Assembly (NCBI GenBank): GCA_029962745.1
Contig: CM057154.1
Span: 19,410,857 to 19,474,856, forward strand
Direction of reading: 5' to 3'
Origin: Echinometra lucunter
Lineage: Eukaryota; Echinodermata; Echinoidea; Camarodonta; Echinometridae
DNA: 64,000 nt
Positions 10,710-21,216 of this stretch are shown piece after piece. Position 1 is the first letter of the stretch. Every line of letters starts with the position of its first letter. A program made the translations under genes and the position numbers. The notes under the pieces were generated by a model. That model ran no database searches and was not told the DNA's origin. It saw nothing but the letters and a program-made list of their open reading frames with translations.

Positions 10710-11935
10710 TTAATGCGCCTGTTTGATCAATAAAATGATACTTTTAAAGTACATATCCATAAATGTATGTACTAAAAGGAAAAAAATATGCTGACAAATC
10801 AAGCTAATGGGTCATTGAAACAAGTTATGCCTCCTGACATAAAAAGGCATGTTTACACAGGACAGGAACAAGGCAAATCAACAATCAAGAGGGTTTCAAA
10901 AAATGTCTCAGTAGAACTATCTGCACTACATCACTGCAAAAGGAATGCCGTCACAAACATCACAAGAAGTCTACATGGCATTACATTTCTCTAAATCTCA
11001 ATCACTCCATAACCTCTATATCTATTGCAAAATATTCAGTAATCAGTATCTAAACCCAAAAGATAACGTTTCCTTCTTGAAAACATCATTTTTTTAAATT
11101 GAAGCATCACCATCATGGATAAACCATCATTACCATTCCTATGTGCACTACATGTCACTGTTATATTAAATCAGAGTATATTTTAACTTGAAAATATATC
11201 CCTTTATATTATTTTGAACAAAGTATAGCAACATTAAACCCAAACCATTCAGACCAAAATGTTTTCAGGGCATTGGTACACTTTAAGATATCAGACAAAG
11301 ATACAAAACCCTATATTTTAAAGGATTATGAAGTGGTATAAGTGAAAACTTCTCATGGTTATGTATTGTACATAAGTAGACAGTCCACATGGATATATAG
11401 TTCTTAAAAGGCTGATTTGACTCGAGAGAAATATGGGGGAAATGTTTAAATCCATGATACATTTTATACTGTACAAAGCTAAAAGGCGCAATATACATGT
11501 ATGCACAACCAAGAGATGAAGTTTTAGAAACACATTTTAGAGTGATTTTTCTTTGACTACATCTCTACAAGTAAACAAAACATTTCAGCCTAGAAAAATG
11601 TCTAAGACTCTAAGTTAATGCTCGATGGTTTTCACTCTCCCATTATCCTTTAGATATTTCACTTCCTTTAAATGATGCACTAACAGAAAATATGCAAAGT
11701 AGTATGTCTTGGGACCTTGAAAGGAGTTATATGGCATATTCAGCTGCTTTACATGGTTCTTGAATATAGCTATTAGCTCTACTCTACATGTCCACATGTA
11801 TACACTGAAAACAACAACTTATCTCTCAAGTTTTCACAAAATGCTCTTTGGAAAGATATGATATTCATGATAAAGACAAAGCAGTATCAAACTGAATAAG
11901 CAAAGATATTTTTCATGATTAAAGAAGATTTTGAT
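10710..11935. other. 3' flank of the CNP homologue, no gene seen
   Basis: AT-rich DNA downstream of the CNP stop codon on the minus strand. It should contain the 3' UTR and polyadenylation site, but I found no convincing AATAAA near the stop and did not assign one. Confidence 0.5.
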
Positions 11936-12507
11936 TTAGAAGTAACCACCAAACAATGCTTCTGTTGAATATGGATGATCAAAGTACACCATCCAGTTGC
12001 CCTCCCCATATCCTGCTGCTGTGGCACCCTCTAAAGCTACAGTGGTAAGGTTCCACTTCTTCCTGATTGCCTCCTGCTCCATCTTGACAATCTCCACCAG
12101 GTCCAGACCAGTTTGGACTGCTTCCACATCAGGACCACTACCAAGGCTAAAGTGAGCGCGACTCCCTGTCCCACAAGTTGGTGACAGAGGGGTTATGATG
12201 CACTGATCATCAGATGGCATTGCGTCATTTGCCGCTTCCTCAGTGCTACCTTTGTCAACCTTGTCATCAGCCAACCACAGAAGGAGCTCTTCACTGTTAA
12301 GTTTCAGTCGCAGACCCAAGGATCGTGGTGTCACCAGGAGACCAATGACATTAATGGTGAATGCTTTCCCATTGTCGGACTTGACTGCTTCTCTGGCAGC
12401 GTAGGTCACAGATTGTTCGACGGAACCATAGTTGCTGAAAAAGGCTGTGCAGTGAAGCATCACAGGACCAACAGCATAGTTCTCAGATGAGAAGTAGTTC
12501 TGTGGAT
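11936..12507 (-). CDS. CNP: CNP exon with catalytic 2H domain and stop
   Basis: Acceptor TTTACAG lies above 12507. The exon completes residue 222 (Asp) and codes through the stop TAA at 11938-11936. It contains both HxT/S motifs. The last residues are ALFGGYF, aligning with the vertebrate segment before its prenylated tail. Confidence 0.93.
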
Positions 12508-15500
12508 CTGTAAATGAAAGAAATTAAGTAAATACTATGGGATTCCTTATTTCATATACGTCTTAAGATCAAAAAATATGCTTTCATAAAGTTATTTTCA
12601 TATTTCTGCCTACGTAACACAATCCATTTATGCCCCAGGGGATATGTCTCATTGAGGCCTGTAAATCATCCACGTAAATCACTTTCTGAAAAGCACCCTA
12701 AATGGGGATTAAAGTAGGACGGAAGTAGGAGTGATTTTCATACCTTAAACAGAGAAATAATTACGATCCGTATACCCTTAACAAGGATTTTATGCAAGGA
12801 TTGCATCATAATCTCCTAATTTAATAACCTTTTCCCAGATTTTCCTGACTTTGATACACTTAACTGGATCGCCGTTTTCCCCGCCTGGTGCTGAAAAACA
12901 ACCCTTTTTCTACGTTTTTGTTTACACGGATGATGTACAGGCCTCAATGAGATATATCCCCCCGGGATTTATGCTTACCATTTTCAGGCCCAAATCAGGC
13001 TTTTCTTATGCGTTTAGTTCAAAACACGGTTGCGTTCTTTCTCACATTCATTTAAACGCCGATCGTAAATGGCGATCGTAAACTCACAAAAGGGTGCATT
13101 TACGATCGAGGTTTCTCTAAAAAGATGGTTTCTGGGGAAGCATAAACGCAAGATCATTTCTCAACGCAGTTATATGATGTCACAAAATAAACTATCTTCC
13201 CTTCTTTCCGTCTTTAGTTATGTTATTCTTTGTTTTATCTAATCATTTCCTCTTTCGATCTTTCTCTAACAGGCTACATAGTACATACAGTATAATTCCA
13301 AACTTTCAAAAAAAGCTCGAGACCTGCCCTCGATATGTCTTTAGAAAAGAAGCATAAACAGTACACCCTGAAAAAGAGTTTACGATTGTGCTTTTACAAT
13401 GAGCATTTCAAAACGCTCATCCTGCCTTCAATAAGTGAGCATAAACACACCTTAAGAGTATTAAATCTAATGCTGCATTTATACTATGTTCCCGGGCGGC
13501 CACGGCAGCCCTGTTTGTAGTCTAGTTCTGGGCATATTTATCAATCTCTCTCCAACTCTCTGTTACATTAATGCTACGTTTTTGTTCCCAGCGGCCACAG
13601 CAGTCACATTTCTGGCAACCATGGACAAAAAGGGATGGACATGACACAACGCAGGGGGACAGGATGGGCAAATGTGACAGTCCGTGATTGCCGTGGATGC
13701 TGGGTCAGATTTTTAAACAGTCAAAATATTTGCCACCGTAGTCACGTACGGAGAGTATTAGAAACCTAGGGGGAAAGGAACAAAACGTGACAGGACATAA
13801 TAGGCCGTAACAAAACTTGGAGACGGTCCATAGAGTGACGGGGAGCAAAAATGTCCAAAATCCCACTGCGCACTACGGACCGTCTCCAAGTTTTGTTACG
13901 GTCTATTACGTCCTGTCAGGTTTTGTTGCGGTTCCACTAGGTTTCTCATCCGCACCGTGACTACCATGGCAAATTTTTTGACAGTTTAAATATCTGGCCC
14001 GGCAGCGAGATTTTTTTTTCTGAACCTTTGGGGCTTCATCACATGAATATTCATGACTTGCATCTTCGGAATAAGAGTACGCATGCGCGTGGACTTCATT
14101 TATTTTACTGAGAGTGACTGTGTGGCTTGACTGACACTGAGTGGTGTCAGACGAAGACTGATGAGCGTGCTGAGAGAGTGCATGGGCACGCATGCTATCT
14201 TTTCATTCGACTAGGTTCTATAGCTCTCCGAGACTGAGCTAAGTAAGCCTGTGCTAAGGCCGAGGTACAATACAGTTGAGTTAATTAGGTTTTATGGTTG
14301 GACCTATGAAAAGCTAAAAGTAAAACAAACAAACAAACAAACAAAAAACCCGAAGTTCCTCACGCCTCATGTAGCCTAACTATACACAGCACTGTCGCGA
14401 AGCGACACGGTGTCTGGTCAGCTATATTCCTATATAGCCTACACATTATGAGAAGGAGCTAGCTGTGGCCAAGTCCACGCGCATGCGCAGTCTTATTCCC
14501 AAGCCGCTACTCATGAATAATCATTATTTGTAGCCCCAAAGGTTCAGGAAAAAAAATTTTGCGGCCCGGCATCCCTGGCAATCACGGACTGTCACGTCCT
14601 CCTGCGTTGTGTCACATCCATTCCGTTTTGTCCACGGTTGCCAGAAATTTGACTGCTGTGACCCGCCAGGAACATAGTGTAAACGTACGTAGCATCAATG
14701 TAACAGAGCGGTGTAGAGTGATAAATATATACGTCCAGAACTAGACTAAGAACGGGGCTGCTATGGCTGCCGGGAACATAGTGTAAACGTAGCATTAGAT
14801 TATTGAAGTTGGCCACATAGGATTAGAACTATACTGATATTCCCCTCCTACCCCTCCCTCCCCCCCCCCCCCCCTTCCCCTCCAAGAAAAAGACATATCT
14901 TTGAGCATCTAAAAAAAAAATCAACTTGTTGAGCACAATTTAAAGTTTGTACATAACACATATTTTCCATAGACCCTACCCCCAGTTTTATCAGGCTTCA
15001 TGTTCAGCGGGCACTAAAGTATATAACAACTTACAAGAATATGAAACAGACTGGCTAAGCCTGATTAAAACGGCCTTAAAGCACCCATGAAAGGTGAAAT
15101 GATTTGATAATGAAAGGAAAGGTGAAAAGATTTAATCTTGAAAAGTTCATTTTTACCTGGTGTCTTGCCACTGGGATCAGGTAGCAAGTGCTTTGTAAAC
15201 TCTTCTCTAAAGTTGATGTTGGCGAGGCACCTCTCATAAAACATCTTTCCAATACTCCTCATCTTCTCTGAATCAGTTCGGTTGACAAAAAAGCCATAAA
15301 ACAGTGGGTACAGTGGTTCTTGGAACTTCTCTAATTTCTCCTGGATAGCCTCGATTGAGAAACCACGGGATGACCTCTTGAACAACTCCTGTGGATCATG
15401 AATCCAGCTTGTCTGGGGTGCAACGAGAATGTCCACATAGTCGAACTCGTGCCCGATGCTACTGTAAATTTTCACTGTAAAGAGTGAGGAGTTTGTGTTG

Positions 15501-15839
15501 TCCACGATGACAATGGGAAAGGCTTCCTTGCAACTCTTCCTGACACACTCCTGGCAGTCAGTGTGAGCCTGTTCAAGTGTCTGTTTTGAGAATGGAGGCT
15601 TTTCTCCTTGTGGAATTTGCTCTTCAGCAGAGCAGATGGCAACCTTCCCAGGATACTTCTTGAAGATTGCTTCAGCCAAGGCCGATTTACCGCTTCCTGG
15701 TGGACCACGGAGTAAGAGCAACGTCTTTGATCCTTCCATGTACTCCACTGTCTTGGTGTCATTCAGGAAAGGAAAGTCCATTGACGATGGTTCCATGGTG
15801 ACTTGGTCCTCTGCAGCCATTATTTTTTCTTCAGTACTT
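11936..15839 (-). CDS. CNP: CNP homologue (2',3'-cyclic-nucleotide 3'-phosphodiesterase), complete coding region
   Basis: Two coding exons, 15839-15157 (ATG at 15820) and 12507-11936, join in phase 1 to give 411 residues (vertebrate CNP about 400-421). Residues 39-46 form a P-loop, GPPGSGKS, in the polynucleotide-kinase-like N-terminal domain. The C-terminal 2H phosphoesterase domain carries both catalytic motifs, H240-C-T242 and H340-F-S342, the second followed by DVEAVQTGLDLVEIV, nearly identical to vertebrate CNP. The enzyme opens 2',3'-cyclic phosphates to 2'-phosphates; in vertebrates it is a membrane-anchored myelin protein that also binds RNA and tubulin. Here the protein ends GGYF, without the CaaX prenylation box of vertebrates. 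An acidic insert of about 25 residues precedes the second motif. It is divergently arranged with RABGEF1. Function as a phosphodiesterase is inferred from the motifs. Confidence 0.93.
12624..12975. mobile_element. Foldback element in the CNP intron
   Basis: CTCATTGAGGCCTGTAAATC (12649) and its inverted partner GTACAGGCCTCAATGAGATA (12936) define arms of about 45 bases, with ATTTATG words at both outer ends. The interior is non-coding. Borders are approximate. Confidence 0.6.
13465..14800. mobile_element. Composite of nested inverted-repeat elements
   Basis: The outermost ends AATCTAATGCT...ACTATGTTCCCGG (13465) are inverted at the right, ending AGCATTAGATT (14800). Inner pairs follow in order: GTCACATTTCTGGCAACCAT with the partner near 14635; GGACATAATAGGCCGTAACA with the partner ending at about 13912; and CTGAACCTTTGGGGC (14020) with GCCCCAAAGGTTCAG (to about 14550). 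The innermost pair encloses TACGCATGCGCGTGGACTT and its inverse. At least three insertions or fold-backs are stacked in the CNP intron. Confidence 0.65.
14846..14885. repeat. Poly-C tract
   Basis: C-rich run with about 14 consecutive C in an otherwise AT-rich intron. Confidence 0.8.
15157..15839 (-). CDS. CNP: CNP exon with start codon, kinase-like domain
   Basis: Acceptor: a pyrimidine tract ending CTACAG lies above 15839, so the exon opens with 19 bases of 5' UTR before ATG 15820-15818. A longer in-frame reading from 15868 would run through this acceptor and is rejected. The exon codes 221 residues plus one base and ends at donor GTAAAA (15156). It holds the P-loop and the segment IVDNTNSS typical of the CNP kinase-like domain. 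An upstream non-coding exon must exist. Confidence 0.92.
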
Positions 15840-17415
15840 CTGTAGTAAAGGAAAGAGAATGAGAACAAACAAAATTATAGATTTGATATTCTGACTACTT
15901 TCAGAAGATACATGAAAGAGTACCGCATCACTCAAGGTCTCAGTATAAAGATGGTGAACAACTAAATTGTTTCATTATTTTCTCCTCTATTTTTTTTTTT
16001 TTTTTAGATAATGAAATGACATATAACCAAAAAGCAATAATCAGATCCATGAGTCAGATACTAAAAATATGAAATTATCCTTTCACATGTAGAAAAATCA
16101 ATTCAATATTATTAACAGACCAGATATATAACAATAGATATCTAACAAGAGATATTTGAGTAAAACCAACACTGAATTTTCAGTTAATAGCATATAGACA
16201 TTTTTCCAACAGATCTGACCACCACATTAATCAGATCTGTGGGAACTAGCAGTACTAGATACAAGTACATGTATAAGATACATGTACATCCGGCTCTGTC
16301 TTAGCAAAACGGCTCCAAAAGCTGCCAAATGTTATTTCAAAACATGTAGAAAAAAATCTCCTTTCATTTGTTCTTGCCTCTTTGTTTGGAATCAATTTTT
16401 AAAGACATTTATCAGAATGCATCATTACAGAACCTCAAGCATGGTCAAAAATAAACAAAGACACCAACGCTCTACAGTCCAAGAGAATTATTTCATGAAG
16501 AAAAGAGGGCTGTTGGCATTGCCAAACACGAAAATGCAATAAGCACTTCATCCTAAAATAACAATTTCCAACACTCACTCCAATGCTGCACTAAAGACAC
16601 TGCCCATTATCAATTTGTGATGAACCTGCTCAAGGTCTCAAAATCAAATGAATACCAATGGCTTAATTTCCAAGGAAATTTGTATCCTACTACTACTAAC
16701 TTACTAGCAGATTATATAGGCCTACACACTGTCTGATCTGGTGCTAACAAAGAGTGAGAGATTTCTGACTGGCATGATTACTTCCTTGTATTATTTATAG
16801 ACAAAACAGTATTTCAATATTCCTACCCATGTTATTGTTCAATCATAATTACTATGCTTCAATAGTCCACTCAAAAGCCCAAGGTAATCAAGCCTTTACA
16901 TCACCATGATCACAGTTGGACTCCAATAACAAACTAATGTAACTACGTAAAGGAAACTGGACAAAAAAAGTAGAATAGGAAAAAAATCTAAAAGTTATAG
17001 ATCTAGACCTCGGCAGGCTCAGCATGACAAGTTTTGAAATGTCATGAAAATTAAAACTAAATAAAAGTGATTCCCATGATTTTTGTGCTGACAATTAAAA
17101 CAAAAGTCATATAAGTTCTAACTAACTTCTAATGGTTTTTTTTTAATTGTAACGTTTAAAAATTAATTGCCTTGGACTGGTGATACATACTGAACCCTTT
17201 CAATTCCAAAGAGATCAAAGATAAATGCCACTGCTATCCAAGAAAATATCAACATCGTCTTTGCCCTGCAGAATATCCAACCTCAGCTCAAACTGCCCAA
17301 ATAAGTCAAATGTTATCAATCGATATGATATGATCATAGTGCCAATGCGGCCTCTTATCTAGACTAGTACTCTCAACAAACCTGGCTAGCTAGCTCTAGC
17401 TCTCAGAGCTGAAAT
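15840..17415. other. 5' intron of the CNP homologue, nothing recognised
   Basis: The acceptor above 15839 shows this is an intron in the CNP 5' UTR. It is AT-rich, with a T/A run near 15993. No coding exon or defined repeat was seen. Confidence 0.5.
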
Positions 17416-17640
17416 CTGATCCCGATAGGCGCGCTCTCAGGCGTTGTTTACGTGCATGTACACACTACTCGGAGGCGCGGCCGAGCTTCCGATCCCTAGG
17501 CCAGCTCGCTCCTGCTTCGGGCCCGTAGGCCAACCGCGCCGCAGGCTAGCTTCGCTCATACGATAGGCTACGCTATACGCGCGCGAGAGCGAGCCAGCAA
17601 GAAAGCTCCGAGTCAGCTGACCAGAATGTCAGGTGACACA
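17416..17640. promoter_or_regulatory. GC/CpG-rich patch, candidate promoter region
   Basis: A local GC-rich, CpG-rich stretch (many GCGC and CGCG words) stands out from the AT-rich surroundings. It lies between the divergent CNP and RABGEF1 genes, both of which need an upstream non-coding first exon. A promoter role for one or both is inference from position and composition only. Confidence 0.35.
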
Positions 17641-17704
17641 TGCTGCGGTACGTACGTACTGCTATGCTGCGCTAGTGGTACGTACATGTAGTACATGCCT
17701 TTGT

Positions 17705-18250
17705 GCAGTACGGTACGCGTCTTTTTTTTCCCTACCGTTACTGCGTAAAATTGCAGAACTTCACTCAGGAAGCGACTTGTGCGAGAGGCTACACAGAACA
17801 CACGCAGTACGCATGCGCGTGGACTTCTGACGTCTCCAACTAGTAGTAGTAGGCCTAGTACGAATACTTACGCTGAAAGCATGGCTGAATGTAACTAACA
17901 GCTGACACCAACTATCGCGGTGTCAGCTGCACTTCAATACATGAACAATTCCATCCAAAACTATATAAACCTCTCATAATTCTCTACCACAAAGTATGAG
18001 TGACTTTTGATATAGTTATTTTTCTTCAAATCTAGCTTACATTATGTGTACGCAGCTAGCCCATACACATGCATTGCAAGCCGACGCGATCGACGAACTA
18101 AGTCCACGCGCATGCGTAGTGCGGGTGTACTGCGTAAATCATATTCTCTATATTGATAATAGCCTCTCGCACTAGTCGCTTCCTGAGTGAAGTTCTGCAA
18201 TTTTACGCAGTAACGGTAGGGAAAAAAAAGACGCGTACGGTACCGTACCG
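17705..18250. mobile_element. Foldback element, arms of ~120-150 bp
   Basis: The left arm 17705-17827 and right arm 18099-18250 are inverted copies. Shared blocks include TTTTTTTTCCCTACCGTTAC with GTAACGGTAGGG, TTGCAGAACTTCACTCAGGA with its complement, and GCATGCGCGTGGACTT with AAGTCCACGCGCATGC. The inner core recurs at about 14088 and 14474, so it belongs to a dispersed family. It lies inside the putative divergent promoter interval. Confidence 0.75.
17866..17872 (-). promoter_or_regulatory. Candidate 5' splice site of a CNP non-coding first exon
   Basis: On the minus strand the sequence CAGC|GTAAGTATT is a near-ideal donor, with the exon side ending at 17872. CNP needs a non-coding exon upstream of 15839 and this is a good candidate. 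There is no transcript evidence. Confidence 0.3.
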
Positions 18251-18550
18251 TAGTAGCCCTTTGCACACTGTGTTTGCAGCCATACGTACGTACAGGGTGC
18301 ATTCTTGGTCGGATGGCGGATCGAACGACGTGTAGCTAGCTAAATTAGGCCTAAGGTAGGGTCTAGTACATTATTATGAGACAGGTTGAGCGAGCTGCAG
18401 CTGACTCATGTTCACATCATCACGAAGTCTGTGCTAGCCGGCATGATTCTGACTTTGTTTGTGAACTCGATCTCCTCTGCTTCTAATTTTCTGCAAGTGC
18501 AACTCCTGTCCTAACTTGAGGGACACAGAGTTTCACAACAATTTTTTTTT

Positions 18551-18562
18551 TGCTAGGTAAGT
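18551..18562 (+). promoter_or_regulatory. Candidate 5' splice site of a RABGEF1 non-coding first exon
   Basis: On the plus strand GCTAG|GTAAGTTAG is a near-ideal donor with the exon side ending at 18556. RABGEF1 needs an upstream exon because its first coding exon opens at an acceptor (20999). The assignment is inference. Confidence 0.3.
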
Positions 18563-19234
18563 TAGATCCCAATCATCAGATCATTCATTGTCACTGTCGT
18601 CAGAAAAATGATTGAGCAGCCAGTGCAGTCACTGACACTGTAGCTTGTAATATGTTGCTGTAAAATGTGAGTGATCTAAATTTTGATATTAGTGTTGCTG
18701 TCAGTGCACTGCTATAGATATGTAGGTCTAAGACTGGCGCAGGGACTGTCAGATTTGGGGTCCGCCCACTTGACCGAAGGCCCGCGAGGCCGACTTTTCT
18801 TGTATCGTATTGCCATCGGTATAGATCTATAACTATATAATATAAATAATTAGATCTAGTCTAGACATGCTAGATCTAGATCTATGTCTCCTTTAGCATG
18901 TTTAGTCCTCGTTTCCAGATGTCACACACCTTCAATGAAAAACTTTCCGCTGCCCTAATACTTGTTAAACTTCCTTCTGGCACAGGAATTGGTCAGAGCG
19001 GTGTACATGGTGTACATGATAGATTACAATTTGCTATTTTCGGCCTCGCGGGCATTCGGTCTCACAGGCCTTCGGTGGAGTGGGTTGTCACCTCAGATTT
19101 TAATTGCCATAAACTGCTGCACCGATAACACATGGTCAGTGCACACCCCCGATTTCTGGATTCATCTTGACTTGCGTAGATCTAATTTTAAAAAAAAATT
19201 CACTATATGCATTCTTTATTGATGAAAGTAATTT

Positions 19235-19610
19235 TGTCGCATCATCTTCAAGAGTTAAGAGGCATGAACGAAATAGAAATGATCTGATTTAATTGACAAA
19301 TTAATTAATTCCCTCATGATAAAAATAATTGCCTTTTATGGTCTTCAAGAGTTACAAGATGCAAACAAAATAGAAATGATGTAACTACATGAATTCTTTA
19401 ACTGTCGATAAAAATGATTGTGCCACTGTCTCATCATCTCAAGAGTTACTAGGTGCAAATGAAATAAAAATGGTTTGATTTGCTTGAAAGAATTCTTTAC
19501 CTCGTGAAAATGATTGTGCTGCATTATCTTCAAGGAGTTAATAGGCACAAACAAAATAGAAATAATTTGATTTACATGACGAATTAACTCTTTACCAAAC
19601 ACAGTACTTC
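19235..19610. repeat. Degenerate tandem array, four ~95-bp units
   Basis: The word TCTTCAAGAGTTA or a close variant occurs at about 19245, 19342, 19437 and 19527. Each is followed by GGCACAAAC(AAA)ATAGAAATGAT, a TGATTTACATGA-like word and ATGATTGTGC. The units are diverged but in register. It lies in the 5' intron of RABGEF1. Confidence 0.75.
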
Positions 19611-20998
19611 TTTGTGGTTCATAACACATCTACAATGTACCCCAGTGTTTGGCAAACTGCCGTTCTCTTCCATGGTTCAGCGACAGCACTACTATTTTCA
19701 ATAATCTTCCATTAAAAAATTTTAATGTTGAGACTAAAACTAGATGGGGAAAAGGGAAAATTTTATCATATATTGTTTTTAAAAAACAATTTCAAAAAAT
19801 TTTTATCTCAAATTTGTAGAAAAAAAGAACTGAAAATAGTATAATTATTTTTCCTGATAGATTACAAATTATCATTTAAGACATGATATTAATATTTTCA
19901 ACTTCTGAAAGATAAATTTTAGCCTTGTTTCAAAATGCATGGTTATAAACATGCCTAATTGTGTGAATAAATAAACTTTGTTATGAGAGTGAAACAAAAC
20001 AGCTAAGTTTCATTTTACCATTGAAATTATGTGAACAGAAAGAAAAATATATATTGTGCAGATAACAACCAGTACAGATATTTTATGTTGATGGAGAGAA
20101 TGTTCCTTCTCTATATAAACAATCACTTGTAGGTGGGTTATTTCTTGTCTCTGTGTATAAGAGGCATTCCGACCTTTTGATTTTTTAGAGTGGAAAAAAA
20201 GTGCACTTTACCCGTAGAATTTTATGGTTTAAATATGTTAAGTTTGATGAAAATCTAACATTTTCTAGATCTAGTGTAGGTCATCATCTGTACTACCAAG
20301 TCCAAGAAACATGTCAGCGTTATCAACCATAAAAGTAATCCATAATATATTCTACACATTTACATTTTATTAAAGTGTTCGGTTATTAAGATGGTAAAGT
20401 TTTAATCAACATGTGCATATTTCTTGTACTGAAGTATTACTACTTACAAGTTTTATTTACATTTGTAAATTTCAGAGTTAAGCCCCCAGTTTTCAAGTCT
20501 TTATCTGAATACCAATAATTTAATACTGGGTGGCAAAAGGGATATTTCTGTTAATGGATTGTTGACTTGTGACAGCTTATATTTGAAACTACCTATTTTA
20601 ATATGTATCCATGTTTCATACTGCATCTTTATTTTATCTTTCTTTTCTTTTATTCTTTGTTTCTCTCATTCCATCTTGATTCTACTGCTCCTTGACTGTT
20701 GTGTTTTATTCAATAAAAACAGAAGGAAAAGAGTCCAAGATACATATAATAACAAACGTTAAACAAACACTTTGTATCATACACATCACATTTGCACACA
20801 TATTCAATGGAGAACTTCTCTTGACTTTGTCGTAGCATTCAGAGATCTATGTGCCTGAGATAAACCTCATGAATCTCTTTGATCATTTACTTGTAACTGG
20901 AAAGCTATTGTAGGTAGTAGGCACTATGTTTGAAAAATGGTGCAGTAATTAAACATTAATTGAAAACTTAACTTTGTAAAATGTCTGCTTTAGTTTCA
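19611..20998. other. RABGEF1 5' intron, nothing recognised
   Basis: AT-rich; only short non-exon-like reading frames. It ends in the acceptor TTAGTTTCAG at 20999. Confidence 0.5.
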
Positions 20999-20999
20999 G

Positions 21000-21216
21000 A
21001 TCCAGTCCCCTGTGTGACTGTAAGATCAACCGAGATGGCAGCCCCAACGAGGAAGAAGAAAGGTTTCCACATTGATGAGGCTGAACTACTGTGTAAGAGA
21101 GGATGTGGTTTCTATGGAACCGTGGCATGGCAGGGATACTGCTCCAAATGCTGGAGGGAGGAATGCCAACGCAGTCGACAAGCTCAGATAGAGAGCGATG
21201 CACTGTTTGCTAAGAG
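21000..21216 (+). CDS. RABGEF1: RABGEF1 exon 1 (coding): A20 zinc finger
   Basis: The acceptor ends at 20999 and the donor GTATAA begins at 21217. The start is taken as ATG 21035 (ACCGAGATGG context), giving [20 protein letters not shown]. An upstream ATG at 20981 lies in the intron's pyrimidine tract and is not used. The exon covers residues 1-60 plus two bases, with CKRGCGFYG and CSKCW forming the zinc site. Confidence 0.94.

Noticed and set aside
15472..15762. 96-codon frame overlapping the CNP exon
   Set aside because: It is a shifted-frame shadow of the CNP kinase-like domain.
15821..15868. Upstream in-frame start of CNP (residues FSFSFLYYRS)
   Set aside because: The sequence is a polypyrimidine tract ending CTACAG, so it is intron. 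The exon begins at 15839 and the protein at 15820.
20981..21034. Upstream ATG of RABGEF1 adding 18 residues
   Set aside because: It lies in the pyrimidine tract and acceptor of the upstream intron. ATG 21035 fits the family's start and context.
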